From assembly GCA_947305825.1 (NCBI GenBank), contig CAMZET010000002.1, positions 1 to 21,402 on the forward strand: a stretch of 21,402 nucleotides of DNA. Direction: 5' to 3'. Every line of letters starts with the position of its first letter. Position 1 is the stretch's first letter. The notes under the pieces are model-generated. The model was not told the DNA's origin. It saw only the letters and a list, made by a program, of their open reading frames with translations, and did no database searches. This stretch comes from an uncultured Verrucomicrobiota bacterium (lineage in GTDB: Bacteria; Verrucomicrobiota; Kiritimatiellia; RFP12; UBA1067). Shown piece by piece: positions 7,032 through 15,556 of this stretch. A program made the translations under genes and the position numbers.

Positions 7032-8360
7032 TCAGAACCTCGGTAGTTTTGAAAGAGAATCCACGCGCCCGCCCTCGCGGGAACGAAGCCGCCAGACGCG
7101 CCCGTGTTCTTCGCGGAGCGCCCGCAGACGCCCCTCGTCGCGACGGTGGCACGCGCAGTCGACCAAATCGGCCATGTAGACTATTTCCTTTGCCCAGTCG
7201 TTGCGGTCGGCCCAGCGCTCGGCGGCGATTCTGACCCCGTGCGCGATGCCGCTGATTTCGTCGAGCACGGCGTCCGTGAGACCCGGATGGCGCGAGTAGC
7301 CATGGGGACCGGCGAGGATGTTGAAGAGTTCCGAGCAATTCGCCCGCAAGGCTCCTCCGCGCAGATAGAGCGTCCCGAGACGCATGAGAAGACCGCCAAG
7401 CGGCGCGTCCATCACCGAGTCGAGTTCGCGCTCGAGATCCATGTTCGCGGCCTTCGGGCCGGAAGCGGCGAAAGTGCCGCCGAGGATTATGCCCGGCAGC
7501 GAGGCGGCGAGAGGCTGCCAGTGGCCCTCGTCGCCCCAGTCGGTGACGAGAAAGCCAGATGCGCCGTGCAGCCGCCCGGCTTTCTCCGCCGCCGCCATGT
7601 TCTCGCGCATGTTTTCCATCCTCCCGGCGAGCGAACGCCACGACGACGTGCCGGGACAAACGTAGAACTCGAGCCCCGACTTTGCGAACATCTGCGCCTC
7701 GCTCTCGAATGGATGGTTCGCCTCGTAGCCCCAATCGAGAGCTATCATGTCTTTCGGCAAGCGTTCTATCATGTCCGGATGCTTGAGAATGATGTCGCCC
7801 CAGAACATCGGACGCTTGCCGCGCCGCCGCGCTGCGTCGGCGACTTTTAGCAGAAACGCGAGATATTCCTCCGGGTCGTCCACTTCGAACGTCTCGTCGC
7901 AACCTATGTTCGCGAGCGGAGAACGGAAGTTCGGCAGAAGCTCGCCAAGCAGACCGTCGACGAGGGAAAACGCCTCCGGGTCGGACGGATTGAGGGTCGT
8001 CGGATGCTTCTTTATCGTCTTCCAGGGCGTCATTATGTTGCCGCCAGGGTTCTTTGCCAGCGCATTGTATCGCGGCAGGGCGAGCCACCGCTCCATGTGC
8101 CCGAACGTGTTCTGGTTGGGCACGAGCTCCAGACCCTGCATTTCGCAGTAGGCGTCGAGTTTGCGTACTTCGGCGGCGGTCATCGGGTCGGCTTCTTCCC
8201 AGACGTCTTCGTGGGCGCTGTACGCGAAAGCGTGTTCCATGTACAACTGGAACTGGTTGTAGCGGTATCTTGCGAGAATGTCGACGATGAGCCGCAGCGT
8301 GCGCATGGTCGGCACGCGGTCGCGGCTTATGTCGAGCATGAAACCTCTTGCTTTGAACAT
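7032..8360 (-). CDS. GH20-like cytoplasmic glycoside hydrolase (beta-N-acetylhexosaminidase family)
   Basis: A 442-residue protein that is essentially only the TIM-barrel catalytic domain of glycoside hydrolase family 20. It has the opening RGFMLDISRDRVPT, then FQLYMEHAFAYSAHEDVW. LELVPNQNTFGHMERWL follows, and NIGCDET carries the D155-E156 pair at the usual polarising/acid position (the family standard is GxDE). There is no signal peptide and no N-terminal GH20b domain, so it probably acts in the cytoplasm on imported amino-sugar fragments or glycosides. Start at 8360: 5 nt after the Xer stop, with a GAGG upstream. It lies between the recombinase and phosphohexomutase genes. Hexosaminidase activity is inferred from the family; exact substrate is open. 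Confidence 0.85.
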   Translation of the reverse strand: MFKARGFMLDISRDRVPTMRTLRLIVDILARYRYNQFQLYMEHAFAYSAHEDVWEEADPMTAAEVRKLDAYCEMQGLELVPNQNTFGHMERWLALPRYNALAKNPGGNIMTPWKTIKKHPTTLNPSDPEAFSLVDGLLGELLPNFRSPLANIGCDETFEVDDPEEYLAFLLKVADAARRRGKRPMFWGDIILKHPDMIERLPKDMIALDWGYEANHPFESEAQMFAKSGLEFYVCPGTSSWRSLAGRMENMRENMAAAEKAGRLHGASGFLVTDWGDEGHWQPLAASLPGIILGGTFAASGPKAANMDLERELDSVMDAPLGGLLMRLGTLYLRGGALRANCSELFNILAGPHGYSRHPGLTDAVLDEISGIAHGVRIAAERWADRNDWAKEIVYMADLVDCACHRRDEGRLRALREEHGRVWRLRSREGGRVDSLSKLPRF

Positions 8361-8365
8361 GGCGG

Positions 8366-9316
8366 TCAGGCCCTCGGATGGGATTTGGCGAATTCGTCCT
8401 TGAGGCGTTCGACGGAGACGTGGGTGTAGATTTGGGTGGTGGAGAGCGAAGAGTGGCCGAGCATTTCCTGGACGCTTCTGAGGTCGGCGCCGGCGTCGAG
8501 GAGGTGAGTCGCGAAGGAGTGCCTGAGTTTGTGGGGGGAGAGGTCGAGCGGGAGGCCTGCGAGGGCGAGGTATCGCTTCATGCGGCGTTCTATGACGCGC
8601 TTGTCGAGTCTGCCGAAGCGGTCGGACAGGAAAGCGAAGTCGGTGCGCGATACGCATTCCGGGCAAAGGCGCTCGGCGACATCGCGCAAATCGGAAAGTG
8701 CGGCGAGCGCCGGACGGCCGAGAATCGCCAGGCGGTCCTTGGAACCTTTGCCCGTCACGATGAGGTTGCCGCGCGAGAAATCGATGTCGCCCCAGCGAAC
8801 GGCGAGAGCCTCGCTGATGCGGCAGCCCGTCGAATACAGGAACTCGAAAACGGCGCGGTCGCGGAATGCCGCGTATTCGCCCGCGTGCCCCTCCGCGAAA
8901 TCCTGCATCGGCATGGCGAGAAACCTCTTCGCGTCCTCCACGCTGAACACTTTCGGGAGCGGCTTGCCCGCTCGCGGGCCCCTGATTGACGCAAGCGGAT
9001 TCGCCTCCACCACGCCTTCGCGCCGCAAAAAACGGTAGAACGTCCTCACGGCCGCTATCTTTCGATGCACGCTCGCCGCCGACGCACCATCCTGGCCGAG
9101 CGCGCGGAAATGCGCCCTGGCCGCTACGTCCGTCACGCTCGCCCACGGGAACGGCGGCTTGCCGTCCTCGCCCCAGAGCGTCGCCGCGAATTGCGCCAAA
9201 TCTGCCAGGTAGTTCTCGTATGTGTTCGGCGAGACGTTGCGCTCGGCCGCCAGGTAGTCCTCGAAAGCGCGTACCAGCGGGTCTTGCGACAACGAACGGT
9301 TCAGCGCGAGCGGCAT
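8366..9316 (-). CDS. xerC: tyrosine recombinase XerC/XerD
   Basis: A 316-residue tyrosine recombinase of the XerC/XerD type, which resolves chromosome dimers at dif. The N-terminal SAM-like core-binding domain covers about 10-105. The catalytic domain shows every active-site residue: R166 (GCRISEA), K190 (GKGSKDR), H262 and R265 (HKLRHSF), H288 (LGHSS) and nucleophile Y297 (IYTHVS). Length is about normal (slightly longer than the 298 of E. coli XerD). The ATG at 9316 has GGAAGGAG upstream. It follows topA by 25 bp; topA next to a xer gene is a recurring neighbourhood in bacteria, which supports a housekeeping rather than a mobile-element role. C versus D cannot be settled without the partner and the dif site. 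Confidence 0.92.
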   Translation of the reverse strand: MPLALNRSLSQDPLVRAFEDYLAAERNVSPNTYENYLADLAQFAATLWGEDGKPPFPWASVTDVAARAHFRALGQDGASAASVHRKIAAVRTFYRFLRREGVVEANPLASIRGPRAGKPLPKVFSVEDAKRFLAMPMQDFAEGHAGEYAAFRDRAVFEFLYSTGCRISEALAVRWGDIDFSRGNLIVTGKGSKDRLAILGRPALAALSDLRDVAERLCPECVSRTDFAFLSDRFGRLDKRVIERRMKRYLALAGLPLDLSPHKLRHSFATHLLDAGADLRSVQEMLGHSSLSTTQIYTHVSVERLKDEFAKSHPRA

Positions 9317-9341
9317 GGCGACGTCGGCTCCTTCCGCGCCG

Positions 9342-11921
9342 TCACGGCGCCGGGCTCTTCGGCTCCTCGCCGGGGCTTTCCAGGATTTTCGCGCTCTTGT
9401 CGCGGCTGGACGGCACGTCGTTTAGCCCGAGCTCCGCCGCTTGCTCCGCAAAGCCGGGGATGCGGTCCTTGTACGCCACGGCAACGCGCCTGAGCGCCAT
9501 TACCTGCCGGCTCGAAAGCGAACGGCGCCTCGCGTATTGGTCGGCCAGGCTCTCGACGAAACCCTTGTCGTCGTATACTTTCTTGCCTTTGCGGGCGACA
9601 GGCCGCCATTCCGTCACGGTCTTCATCAGCTTCAGGAGCTTGGGCACGGCGGGGTCCGTCTCGAGTTCCGCAAAACCCTCCGGCACGAACTCGGCAAGCT
9701 TGGCGCGGACCTGCTCGCAGTCTTCCAGCCCGGTAGCGCATTCACCGACGGCCTTTGCGAGGATGTTGAACTGCTTCATGGAGAGCGGGCGGCCGCGATC
9801 CCACTGTTCGCGAAGGCTCTTCAGGAACGGGTTCTTCGTCATGCCGCCGATTCGGTCCATCGTCATGAAGCAGTAGCGCACCAGTTCTTCGTCGGCTTTC
9901 TGCACGACGAGAGAGGCTCCGGCGCCGATTCCGGCGTCTTTGAGGCGCTGTTCGGCATCTGGGATTTGCGGCGCGTAGGCGACGACCATGCGAATGAGGA
10001 AATCGAGCTGCTTGGCGCTGACCGGCGGCCGCCCGGTCTCCAGCTGCTGCTTCACGCTGTCTACGAACGCCTTGTCGTCGTACACGCGCTTGCCGACAGT
10101 CTTCGGCTCCTTCCATTCCCTTACTTCGTCGAGCAGCGAGAACACTACGTCGAATTTCTCGCGGTCAGGCGGCGGGTTCGCGTCCGCCAGAGCCTTCGTG
10201 AACTTTTTGTAGAATTCCGAGAGCATCTCGTCCATCGGCTCGCCGTCCGTCTCGATTTTGTCGAGTTCTGCCTCCATTCTGGCGGTGTAGCCGACGTCGA
10301 AGAGGTCTTCGAGCTTCTTGACAAGCCAGTCGCAGACCAGGATGCCGCGCTCTAGCGGGACGAGTTTGCGGTCTTCGGTAGTGGCGTAGTTTCTCTTGAG
10401 GAGAGTATCGATGGTGGCGGCGTACGTGGACGGGCGGCCGACGCCGTTCTCTTCGAGGGCCTTGATGAGCGACGCCTCGGAGTAGTGCGACGGGCCCTTG
10501 GTCTGGCGCTCGTCCGCCAGCCACCGCTCCGCGTTGAGAGTCTCGCCCTCGGACACTTTCGGCAGCGCGGCCACTTCGTCGCTTTCGTCGTCTTCCTCGT
10601 CGCTGTCGGCCTTGCGCTTGCGCAGCGACATGCGCATCACCTTCAGGAAGCCCTCGAAATCGACGTCTGTCGCGCTGGCGGTGAAGATGTAGGAGTGCGC
10701 GATGCCGGGCTTGGCCGCCTTGAGCGATATGGTGCGCACGGTGGTCTGGGCGTCGGCCATCTGGCTTGCGACAAACCGGCGCCATATAAGGTCGTAGACT
10801 TTGAGTTCGGCGCCGGAAAGGCCCGACGCCTCCGGCGTTTGCGCGACATTGGTCGGGCGTATCGCCTCGTGCGCTTCCTGCGCGGAAGCCTTGGACTTGA
10901 AGAAGTTCGGCGTCTCCGGGTAGAAGTCCTGCCCGTATGCGCCGACGATGAAGTCCCTGGCCGCCGCACGCGCCTGCTCGGAAACGTTGACCGAGTCGGT
11001 TCTCATGTAGGTTATGAGGCCGCGTTCGTAGAGGTCCTGGGCGATTTTCATCGTCCTGGCCGGGGAGAGCGACAGGACGCTCGATGCGGCCTGCTGCATG
11101 GTAGAAGTGGTGAACGGCGGCAGTGTGTGGCGCTTCTTGGGCTGGGCCTTGATGCCGTCGACGACGAGTTCGGCGCCGGCGAGGTCGAGGATGTAGTTGT
11201 TGGCGGTCTGTCGGTCGGAGATGGAGGGCTTTTCGCCGTCTAGCCTCGCCAGGCGCGCGACGAATTTCTCGCATGCCCCCGCGCGCCTCTTGGCCTCCAC
11301 GCCCATCACGAAATACGTCTGCGGCACGAACGCCTCGATTTCGCGCTGGCGCTCGACCAGCAGTCGCAACGCCACCGACTGCACGCGCCCGGCGGACAGC
11401 GTGCGGCTGTTGGCGCAGCTGATGTTGCTCCACAGGAGAGGCGAGACCTTGTAGCCGACCAGGCGGTCGAGGATGCGGCGCGCCTGCTGCGCGTCCACCC
11501 TGGCCATGTCTATTTCGCCCGGATGCGCCACGGCGTTGAGCACCGCCGGCTTCGTTATCTCGTTGTACGACACCCGGTAGAACGGCTTCTTGCCCGCCGT
11601 GCGTTTGAGCGTCTCGCGCAAATGCCAGGCTATCGCCTCTCCTTCGCGGTCGGGGTCGCTCGCAAGATACACTGCGCCGGACGTCTTCACCGCCGCCTTG
11701 AGCTCGTTCACCACCTTCGTCTTGCCGGCGCTTATCTCGTATTTTGGCGTAAACGTCCACCTGTCCTCGCCGGTTTTCTTTATTGTAATCGCACCGGACT
11801 CCTTCGGCAAGTCGCGGATGTGCCCCACCGAACTCATGACCGTGAACTCCGGCCCCAGATATTTGCCTATCGTCTTCGCCTTCGCAGGCGATTCGACAAT
11901 CAACAGATTTTTCTCACCCAT
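9342..11921 (-). CDS. topA: DNA topoisomerase I (type IA) with a non-zinc C-terminal repeat tail
   Basis: An 859-residue type IA topoisomerase that relaxes negative supercoils. The Toprim domain shows E10 (VESPAKAKT) and SDPDREGE (D89, D91, E93). The cleavage Tyr305 lies in GLITYMRTDS. Domains II-IV follow to about residue 590, including GRPSTYA. The usual Cys4 zinc ribbons are absent. Instead the tail has three related helical units at about 596-663, 681-736 and 765-828, with the pattern YDDK-x-F-V-x-S-(V/L) then RxxLSxxQ. I chose the ATG at 11921 because AAGGAG lies just upstream; the ATG at 11945 would put that site inside the coding sequence. Transcription should start from the extended -10 at 11986-11994. 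It heads the operon running down to 5126. Confidence 0.96.
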   Translation of the reverse strand: MGEKNLLIVESPAKAKTIGKYLGPEFTVMSSVGHIRDLPKESGAITIKKTGEDRWTFTPKYEISAGKTKVVNELKAAVKTSGAVYLASDPDREGEAIAWHLRETLKRTAGKKPFYRVSYNEITKPAVLNAVAHPGEIDMARVDAQQARRILDRLVGYKVSPLLWSNISCANSRTLSAGRVQSVALRLLVERQREIEAFVPQTYFVMGVEAKRRAGACEKFVARLARLDGEKPSISDRQTANNYILDLAGAELVVDGIKAQPKKRHTLPPFTTSTMQQAASSVLSLSPARTMKIAQDLYERGLITYMRTDSVNVSEQARAAARDFIVGAYGQDFYPETPNFFKSKASAQEAHEAIRPTNVAQTPEASGLSGAELKVYDLIWRRFVASQMADAQTTVRTISLKAAKPGIAHSYIFTASATDVDFEGFLKVMRMSLRKRKADSDEEDDESDEVAALPKVSEGETLNAERWLADERQTKGPSHYSEASLIKALEENGVGRPSTYAATIDTLLKRNYATTEDRKLVPLERGILVCDWLVKKLEDLFDVGYTARMEAELDKIETDGEPMDEMLSEFYKKFTKALADANPPPDREKFDVVFSLLDEVREWKEPKTVGKRVYDDKAFVDSVKQQLETGRPPVSAKQLDFLIRMVVAYAPQIPDAEQRLKDAGIGAGASLVVQKADEELVRYCFMTMDRIGGMTKNPFLKSLREQWDRGRPLSMKQFNILAKAVGECATGLEDCEQVRAKLAEFVPEGFAELETDPAVPKLLKLMKTVTEWRPVARKGKKVYDDKGFVESLADQYARRRSLSSRQVMALRRVAVAYKDRIPGFAEQAAELGLNDVPSSRDKSAKILESPGEEPKSPAP

Positions 11922-11985
11922 GACGACACGTCTCCTTTCTTGCATGGAGGCATTGGAAACAACGCTTGTTCACTCAAGGATTGAC

Positions 11986-11994
11986 AGTATACCA
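11986..11994 (-). promoter_or_regulatory. extended -10 promoter of topA
   Basis: The minus strand reads TATGGTATACTGTC, with TATACT at 11986-11991 preceded by TGG. No good -35 hexamer is found at the expected distance. The predicted leader is about 60 nt and contains AAGGAG before the topA ATG. Placing topA's promoter here separates it from the gene ending at 12014. Confidence 0.7.
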
Positions 11995-12013
11995 TAAATT
12001 GGCCGCGTTCGCT

Positions 12014-13075
12014 TCAGTAAATTTGCATAGGGAGGAATTTGTCGCGGGCGAGGCATGCGGGGTCGAAAGCGAAGTCCGCGCCGTCTGCGGCGTCCTGAGC
12101 GGAAGGAGCGAGCGCGACCGTGACTTTGGAGTCCTGCGGGAGGCGGTCGAATTTGGAGTAGGCGGCGGCGAGTTCCGCGGCAAGCGGCAAATCTGCATCG
12201 GACGGATTCGGCAAGAGCGCGGTGGGGCCCGGGCAGGAGACGGGCGCGAGTTTGCGTCCGGCGCCGTCGAGCGCGGCTTTCTTGAGCACGGCGTTCTCGT
12301 TCCTGTCGCGCCCGAGAATCACCGACGAGCCTCCCGGCAGCCGGAAACGCCTCCCAACGGAAAGCAGCTCGACCAGACGCCTGTCGCGAAACCCCTCGTG
12401 GTCGCGCAAGTCGCGCAGACGCCGCCCGTAGCCCGCCTCCGTCAGCTTGCAGCCGCCCGCCGGTGAGGGGTAGTCCACTATCCCGAACTGCGCCGCCAGC
12501 GCAATTTGCCGCTCGCGCCCGCGCCCAGACAAATCAAGCAGCGCCTCGCGGCATAGAACGCCGTCGCGCTCCGGATGCGTCGGCTCCAGCAACTTCGCGC
12601 TCAGCGGCCTCACCAGCCGCCCGCCAAGCCCCGACGCGCGCTCCACTATCCCCAACGATTGCCGGTTCTGGCTCATGGGACGCTGACCTAGGACTTCTCC
12701 GGTAGCCACGAAATCGAAGCCCAGAGCCTCCATCAGCTCTCCCGCGCGCCTAATCATCGTCGCGTGGCAGTCGATGCACGGGTTCATGGCCGAGCCGAAG
12801 CCGTGCGGCGGATTCTCAATCAGGCGCAGTTCGTCCTCCGTGAAATCGACGACGTGGAGTTTTATGCCGAGCGCTGAAGCGGCTCGCTTGGCCGCGTCCG
12901 GAGAGAAAAACGGCGTGGCGAACGTCACGCCCTCCACGTAGGCCCCAGCGTCTTGCAGGACTCTCACGGCGAGCTGGCTGTCCAGCCCGCCGCTTACGAG
13001 ACTGAGCCCGCGGCACTTGTTCTCCCGCCGCACCTGCGCGTCCCCAGCCACCGCCTCCGTTTCGGCTTCCCCCAT
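12014..13075 (-). CDS. PP-loop ATPase, ThiI/MnmA-like tRNA sulfurtransferase family
   Basis: A 353-residue N-type ATP pyrophosphatase. The PP-loop is SGGLDS (28-33). It is followed by family-specific blocks: PHGFGSAMNPCIDCH (C100, C103), ATGEVLGQRPMSQN, RPLSAKLLEPT and DYPSPAGGCKLT (C209). Members adenylate a target, probably a tRNA uridine, for sulfur transfer. The PCxxC plus a third Cys is the arrangement used in the [4Fe-4S]-dependent thiolases (TtcA/TtuA and the Fe-S ThiI type), so an iron-sulfur-dependent thiouridine synthase is a reasonable inference. There is no THUMP or rhodanese domain. The C-terminal 100 residues are an additional module I cannot name firmly. AGGAGG stands 7 nt before the ATG, and the gene follows the Na/Pi transporter by 11 bp. 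Substrate unproven. Confidence 0.82.
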   Translation of the reverse strand: MGEAETEAVAGDAQVRRENKCRGLSLVSGGLDSQLAVRVLQDAGAYVEGVTFATPFFSPDAAKRAASALGIKLHVVDFTEDELRLIENPPHGFGSAMNPCIDCHATMIRRAGELMEALGFDFVATGEVLGQRPMSQNRQSLGIVERASGLGGRLVRPLSAKLLEPTHPERDGVLCREALLDLSGRGRERQIALAAQFGIVDYPSPAGGCKLTEAGYGRRLRDLRDHEGFRDRRLVELLSVGRRFRLPGGSSVILGRDRNENAVLKKAALDGAGRKLAPVSCPGPTALLPNPSDADLPLAAELAAAYSKFDRLPQDSKVTVALAPSAQDAADGADFAFDPACLARDKFLPMQIY

Positions 13076-13086
13076 TTGCTCTCCTC

Positions 13087-14778
13087 CTATCGCTTGCCGC
13101 CGGCAAGCGTCTCCGCTATGTTAAGGTAATACGAACGCACCCGCTCGAATGCATTGAGTATGTCAAGTTCCACGAGCACGCGCATGGAGGACGTCGGGTC
13201 CTCCGGCCCCACGCGGCCGAGCTGCCCCTGCCGTATAGACCGTATGAACTGGTGCAGGTCGCGGCTCTCGGCCTGCGCCGCGCCGACCGGGATCGCCGCA
13301 TCGCGCAGAAACGCCTCCGTCACCTTGTGCGCAAACGACGACACGCGGTCGTGCACGGACAGTATCGCCAGCGACGAGACGTCGCTGATTCTCTGCCCGT
13401 CGGTCCGCAGCCGCCGCACCGCCTTCAATATCGCCGGAGCCTCGTCCGACACCGACTCGAACTCGTCCGTCAGGCGCAATATCATCCTCGCGCGGTCCGC
13501 CACTTCCTGCGGAAGACGCGCCGCCATTACCTTGCCCATGAATTCGGTTATCTCGCGCTGCACGTTGTCGAGCACCGCCTCGCGGTGGAATATGTGCTCT
13601 TCGTCCTTAGGCCGCGCCTGGCCGGTCAAGACGGCGCGGACGCTTTCGAGGAGGTCGATACCGCTCTCCGCCATGAAGCGGACTTCCTTGAACGCCTGCT
13701 CGCAGGCGATTACCGGCGACTGCTTGGCGCGCATGTTGAGCGAAGTGAGGTGAGGCTTTTCCTCCGGGCTGGACGGCACGAGGCGTTCGAGGAGATTGGC
13801 GAAGAAGCCGACGAACGGGAATAGCAAGGCGCCGCGCAGGATGGCGAAGAGCGTGTGGACGGCGGCAATCGGAGCCATGACGCCCGGAAACGCGGGCGCG
13901 GAGGCGGCGGCGCTCGCGGGCGCGGCGGCGTTCCAGGCGGGGAAGAGGAGCTTTCCGGCCGGGGCCAGGGCCGGCAGCACGAGCGGGAGGAACACCATCG
14001 AACCGGCGACGTTGGAGAGCGTGTGCGCCAGTGCGGTGCGTCGGGCGTCGGCCGTGCCGCCCACCGATGCCATCCAGGCCGTCACCGTCGTGCCGATGTT
14101 CGCGCCGAGGAGCGATGCTATCGCCGTCTCGTAGGCTATCAAGCCCTGCGCGGCGAGCGTCATGGCGACGGCGACCGCTGCCGCAGAACCGACCGCCGCC
14201 GACACTACCGACGCGACCGCCGCCGCCGCCGCCACGCCAGCGAACGACCTCACCGATATGCAGCCTGCCGCGCCGCGCACCGCCTCGCTCGCGCCAAGCG
14301 TCGACGCTCCCTTCATCATGAACGAAAATCCAAGCAGGACAAGCCCGATGCCGAGCGCCGCAAGACCCAGGTCGTGCAACGGCGCCTTGCGCACGAAAAA
14401 GTACAGCAGACCGCCAGCGGCCAGCAACCCAAGCGCCGCATACGCCGGCGACGGCACAAGCGCCACTATCCACGCCGTACCCGTCGTGCCCACGTTCGAC
14501 CCTATCACCACGTTGATGGCCTGACGCAGCGTCATCATCCCAGACGACACGAAACCCACCAGCATCGCCGTTATTATCGCCGACGACTGCGTTATCAGCG
14601 TCGAGGCCACGCCCGCGCCGACCCCGGAAAGCCGGTGCGCCGTCGCCTTCCCCATGAACGAGCGAAGTCCGCGCTCGCCCACCGCCTGCAAGCCCTCCGA
14701 CAGATGTTTCATCCCAAGCAGGAAAACGCCCAGACCGCCCGCAAAGGTCAGAAGCGCCGCTGCTAGTTCTCTTGTCAT
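13087..14778 (-). CDS. Na/Pi cotransporter family protein with PhoU-like C-terminal domain
   Basis: A 563-residue membrane protein of the NptA/YjbB (SLC34-like) type. The transport part (about 1-320) has the two inverted family repeats. The first contains TQSSAIITAML (63-73) and GSNVGTTGTAW (93-103). The second contains GANIGTTVTAWMAS (roughly 225-240). About eight hydrophobic helices are visible. From about residue 350 to the end the protein is soluble and helical, matching the PhoU-like domain commonly fused to these transporters, which couples export or uptake to phosphate status. The ATG at 14778 has a GGGAAAG upstream. It sits 39 bp after the multi-span membrane gene and 11 bp before the PP-loop gene. 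Whether it imports or exports phosphate is not decidable here. Confidence 0.92.
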   Translation of the reverse strand: MTRELAAALLTFAGGLGVFLLGMKHLSEGLQAVGERGLRSFMGKATAHRLSGVGAGVASTLITQSSAIITAMLVGFVSSGMMTLRQAINVVIGSNVGTTGTAWIVALVPSPAYAALGLLAAGGLLYFFVRKAPLHDLGLAALGIGLVLLGFSFMMKGASTLGASEAVRGAAGCISVRSFAGVAAAAAVASVVSAAVGSAAAVAVAMTLAAQGLIAYETAIASLLGANIGTTVTAWMASVGGTADARRTALAHTLSNVAGSMVFLPLVLPALAPAGKLLFPAWNAAAPASAAASAPAFPGVMAPIAAVHTLFAILRGALLFPFVGFFANLLERLVPSSPEEKPHLTSLNMRAKQSPVIACEQAFKEVRFMAESGIDLLESVRAVLTGQARPKDEEHIFHREAVLDNVQREITEFMGKVMAARLPQEVADRARMILRLTDEFESVSDEAPAILKAVRRLRTDGQRISDVSSLAILSVHDRVSSFAHKVTEAFLRDAAIPVGAAQAESRDLHQFIRSIRQGQLGRVGPEDPTSSMRVLVELDILNAFERVRSYYLNIAETLAGGKR

Positions 14779-14817
14779 TGGCTTTCCCTGTTTTAGGTTT
14801 GGGCTCGACTTCAGGCG

Positions 14818-15384
14818 TCAGACGAAAAAGCCGGCGGCGACCAGCAAGACGCCGAGCGCCGCAAGCCCCGCGCCGAATGCGCGGCATCCGGGCCCGGTGC
14901 GCATCGCAAGTCCCAGTCCTTTCTCCAGCCGCCACGGATAGAACATCCCGTACATCCCGACGATTGCGGCGGCGTACGCGAACGCCACGAACACGTGCAC
15001 AAGCGCGAACCCGCCGTCCGGCACAAGCAGGCGCGTCGTGCGGAACAGCGACGCCGGGAAAAGCATCATCAGCGCCGCCAGAGCGCGAACCGGCAGGTTC
15101 TTTGGCATCCATATGATGGTCAAATACGCCAGCGCCAGCGCCAGATACCACACCTCCCCGGTGAAACGCTTCAGCACCATGTCGAACACGTCTATGCCTA
15201 TCGTGTCAAGCTCGCGCGCCGTCCAGAGCCACGCCACAAGCGCAAGCGCGACAGCCACCGCGCGCGACCCCTCGAACCACTGCGCAAACCGCCGCGCCCT
15301 CTCCGGCGCCGCGGCGCATACCGCACCGAACGCGGCCAGCGGTGTGCCGAGTACTAGTCCCCACAGTATCATTGTCGTCTGCAT
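14818..15384 (-). CDS. multi-span integral membrane protein, unknown function
   Basis: A 188-residue, very hydrophobic protein with about five membrane helices: residues roughly 5-25, 40-60, 85-105, 130-155 and 168-188. The helices are joined by short charged loops such as ERARRFAQWFEGSR and RLEKGLG. No known motif is visible. The ATG at 15384 has GAAAGG a few bases upstream; a second ATG at 15372 is possible. The open frame continues to 15648, but that would read through the extended -10 at 15448-15456 and the AT-rich repeat, so it is not used. It is the first gene of the transcript carrying the phosphate transporter and the PP-loop enzyme. Function unknown. Confidence 0.75.
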   Translation of the reverse strand: MQTTMILWGLVLGTPLAAFGAVCAAAPERARRFAQWFEGSRAVAVALALVAWLWTARELDTIGIDVFDMVLKRFTGEVWYLALALAYLTIIWMPKNLPVRALAALMMLFPASLFRTTRLLVPDGGFALVHVFVAFAYAAAIVGMYGMFYPWRLEKGLGLAMRTGPGCRAFGAGLAALGVLLVAAGFFV

Positions 15385-15447
15385 TTGCCTTTCAGTGCCT
15401 GATGCCGGGCCCCGAGCCTCTGCCGCCTGTTTCGACCCGACGCCTAT

Positions 15448-15456
15448 ATTATACCA
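15448..15456 (-). promoter_or_regulatory. extended -10 promoter of the membrane protein-Na/Pi operon
   Basis: The minus strand reads TTTGGTATAATATAGGCG, with TGG followed by a perfect TATAAT (15448-15453). No clear -35. It predicts a leader of about 57 nt to the ATG at 15384. The region from here to the phosphatase ATG at 15758 is otherwise occupied by the repeat cassette and the divergent promoter. Confidence 0.7.
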
Positions 15457-15524
15457 AAAATCTGCCGCCCGCGTTTGGCCTCTGCCGCCAACCGCCCAAG
15501 CGGCAGACCATACAGGAGTATCAA

Positions 15525-15552
15525 GGTTGAGAGTTGAGGGTTGAGAGTTGAG
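15525..15552. repeat. tandem heptamer, four copies of RGTTGAG
   Basis: Four contiguous 7-bp units, GGTTGAG/AGTTGAG alternating, occupy 15525-15552 without interruption. They form the outer left border of the inverted-repeat cassette that follows. On the far side the sequence CCCTCACCCCTTACCCCTCACC (15675-15696) is a loose inverted counterpart. The block lies in non-coding DNA between two divergent promoters. Confidence 0.85.
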
Positions 15553-15556
15553 GAAT

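Noticed and set aside
8366..9316. Xer recombinase as an integrase of a mobile element
   Set aside because: It is adjacent to topA in an operon, matches XerC/XerD along its length, and no attachment site, excisionase or phage gene is present.
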